The notes beneath the pieces were generated by a model. That model worked only from the letters and a program-made list of their open reading frames with translations, was not told the DNA's origin and did no database searches. From Entamoeba invadens IP1 (lineage: Eukaryota > Evosea > Mastigamoebida > Endamoebidae): a stretch of 34,222 bases of DNA. Below are positions 32,282-34,222 of this stretch, piece after piece. The DNA is taken from contig NW_004440359.1 in assembly GCF_000330505.1 (NCBI RefSeq), positions 1 through 34,222 on the forward strand, given 5' to 3'. How positions within the stretch are numbered: the stretch's first letter is position 1; each line of letters begins with the position of its first letter. Made by a program: the position numbers and the translations under genes.

Positions 32282-34038
32282 TTAAACAAAAATATGCTCA
32301 TCGTTGAAAGTGCAACTGTTGCAATTGTTGATGGCGTCAAAGCACTTCACGCCACTTTGTGTGTCGATTTTGACTTCGTTTGCACCACATTTGTTGCACG
32401 ATGTGCCGTCTGTCACAAAGTCGTCTTTGCATGCAAGACACACACTTTTGCATTTCTTGAACATTTGTCACAGTTGGAATCAATTGTGTTGCACAAGAAG
32501 CAACTGTTGTCTTCATCATCCAAATAACAATTCTCTGCACATTCAACACACACTCTGTTGCTCTCATTTTCGTTTAAATCACACGAATTGCAATTCCCAT
32601 TTGATGCACAAGATGTACATTCACCTCCAACTTTTTTAAAACCAGATGAACACGACGAACACGCGCCACTCTCTCCGATGCAATTATCACAAATAACTGG
32701 ACACGGTATGCAACTTCCAGTCTTGCCTGTGGAATAATAACCATCAGGACACAATGTACAACTTCCACTATCATAACCGTATACAGCTTTGCATGTGGTG
32801 CATTTTCCATTTGTTTTATCACACGACGCACAATTTGCACTGCATGCAAGACAGAAAGACTGTCCCTTTTCACTTTGGTATTTCATCTCTTCACAGTCAA
32901 CACATTTTGTGCCATATGAGTATGTCCCACGTCGGCATATCTCACAGCTCTGTGAGGCGTTCAGTTGGTACCCTGAATAACATGTCAGACACACACCAGT
33001 TGTTTTGTCACAGGTGTTGCAAATGGATAAACATGCCTTACATCTGGTGGCACCTTCTTTGGAATACGTCCCATCACCACAACTTGTGCAAGACGTCGAA
33101 TTCTGATTCGAATACGTTCCAGCCGCACACAACTTGCAGCTGTTTGTTGCTACATTTGCATATTGCCCACATTCACAGCCAACACACTCGCCTGTTGGTT
33201 GTAAGACATATCCACTTATGCAACTCAGACACTTCCCACTTGCAGCATCACAGCGATCACCACACAGACCATCACAATGTACACACTCGGAATACCCAAT
33301 CAGATTGTAATACCCACCCTGACACGGCGTGCATGCAGTGCTCCCACCTGTCGATGAATGCGTCCCATTCTCACGCGGCTTGCATGCGTTATTGTGCTCG
33401 TAATACCCACTTGCACATATTGTACACACGTTGTTGTTTGTGGCATATCCAATTTGACACGATGTGCAATACCCATTCGTTGAATTGCATGTCACACACG
33501 CCGTGTCGCATTTTGTACATGAAAAGGAACCGCTTGATGAGTAATAGTTAGGTGGACACTCCACACACATATCGCCATTTGGATACGTCCCCGCCCAACA
33601 TGGTGTGCATCTGCCATCCGTCAATATATCACCAGAATTACACGTTGTGCAGTTGCCATTGGTTTTATCACAACTACCACATGTAGAATCGCAACTTGAA
33701 CACACAGAAGCACCACCAAACGAGTAACTACCACTCCGACACACTGTGCATGTACTTATTCCACCAGGTGAAAAATACCCAGCTGGACACAATGAGCATC
33801 CTCGACCATTGAAGCCACATCCACCAACACAACTTGTGCAATTCCCATTTGTTTTATCGCAGGTCGCACACAACTCGTCACATCTTGTGCATTCGCCAAC
33901 AGTCCCTCCAATAGAATAAAAACCTTTTATGCATTTTACACAATACCCAGCACTTAGATAATAGCCAGCTTCGCATATTTCAGAGGACGTACTAATCAAA
34001 AACAATAAAAGTGATACAATGTTTAATTGATGAGTCAT
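32282..34038 (-). pseudogene. Truncated inverted copy of the 4495 TMK gene (ectodomain only)
   Basis: From ATG 34036-34038 the minus strand encodes the same signal peptide and CxxC-rich repeats as the 4495 gene, with the first 114 codons unchanged in protein and the remainder at roughly 95% identity by eye. At about 32436 an extra GT in a GT repeat shifts the frame (AAAGTGTGTGTC against AAGGTGTGTC), so the open frame ends at 32413 after 541 residues. In the other frame homology goes on to 32303, where it breaks into unrelated sequence and a stop at 32282. There is no membrane span and no kinase. If expressed from its intact promoter it would give a secreted cysteine-rich ectodomain. It is either a silent partial copy or a soluble decoy-type product; the sequence cannot decide. 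Confidence 0.85.
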
Positions 34039-34222
34039 TATTATTTTTGAATTATCTAGTTTTTTTTAAAAAAGTAAAAACACACGTTTTAGTTTTGCTG
34101 TATATAATCTTGGCATTATTAATCAAATCATAAATTAAAACATTTGAAATTATTAATTTATTATATTTTATATTTGGTTATCATTCCAATTGTCAATTTA
34201 AAATCGAAAGAATAACATTTTG
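32303..34222 (-). repeat. Right arm of 1.9-kb inverted duplication
   Basis: Inverted partner of 4311-6228. The final 527 bp of the window (33696-34222) are the exact reverse complement of 4311-4837. The length difference (1,920 against 1,918) is fully accounted for by the 2-bp GT insertion. The repeat continues to the last base, so it probably extends past the window. Confidence 0.95.
34039..34072 (-). promoter_or_regulatory. Core promoter copy of the truncated TMK gene
   Basis: Exact copy of the TATA-like run and ATAATTCA initiator-like motif found upstream of 4495, so the truncated gene keeps the same start-site signals. Confidence 0.4.

Noticed and set aside
1..34222. tRNA, rRNA genes and CRISPR arrays
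   Set aside because: I found no box-B-like tRNA core, no rRNA-like GC-rich block and no regularly spaced short repeats; Entamoeba is a eukaryote, where CRISPR is not expected.

Overview
The window looks like nuclear DNA of an Entamoeba species. It is very AT-rich and I saw no convincing intron. It holds several members of the Entamoeba transmembrane kinase (TMK) family (signal peptide, CxxC-rich ectodomain, one membrane span, kinase), a leucine-rich-repeat gene followed by a BspA-like gene, and DNA-transposon relics of Mutator, Tc1/mariner and probably piggyBac type. From general knowledge, this mix of DNA transposons fits E. invadens (or E. moshkovskii) better than E. histolytica. The species call is inference.

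Layout. 1-4310 is gene-free but carries at least four short inverted-repeat elements. 4495-9281 (+) is a TMK gene with one frameshift in the kinase domain. Facing it tail to tail, 9585 to about 13620 (-) is a second, decayed TMK of a different ectodomain type. 13621-16780 is gene-free with one MITE-like element. 16826-18819 (+) is an LRR gene with one frameshift; it runs through an ATT/TTA microsatellite into a BspA-like LRR gene (18809-19813, +). 21154-22424 is bounded by 54-bp terminal inverted repeats and contains a broken, rearranged hsp70 fragment. 23278-27156 (+) is a third TMK, of the same type as the decayed one, cut by a single in-frame stop while its frame stays open to 27357. 28038-29128 (+) is a probable type II membrane glycosyltransferase with one frameshift. 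30050-31813 (+) is a MULE transposase relic with two in-frame stops. 32282-34038 (-) is a truncated copy of the first TMK gene, in inverted orientation and including its promoter.

The strongest theme is exchange between inverted TMK copies. The promoter and first 343 coding bases of the 4495 gene match the 32-34 kb copy perfectly over 527 bp and then diverge. Its catalytic loop and DFG region match the facing pseudogene perfectly over 188 bp. This fits gene conversion between truncated and longer copies. The other main find is the TIR-bounded element carrying an hsp70 fragment.

Caution: most of the lesions that break genes here are one- or two-base indels in short runs or repeats, or single stop codons. 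Some could be sequence errors. The window also ends inside a repeat, as a contig might.
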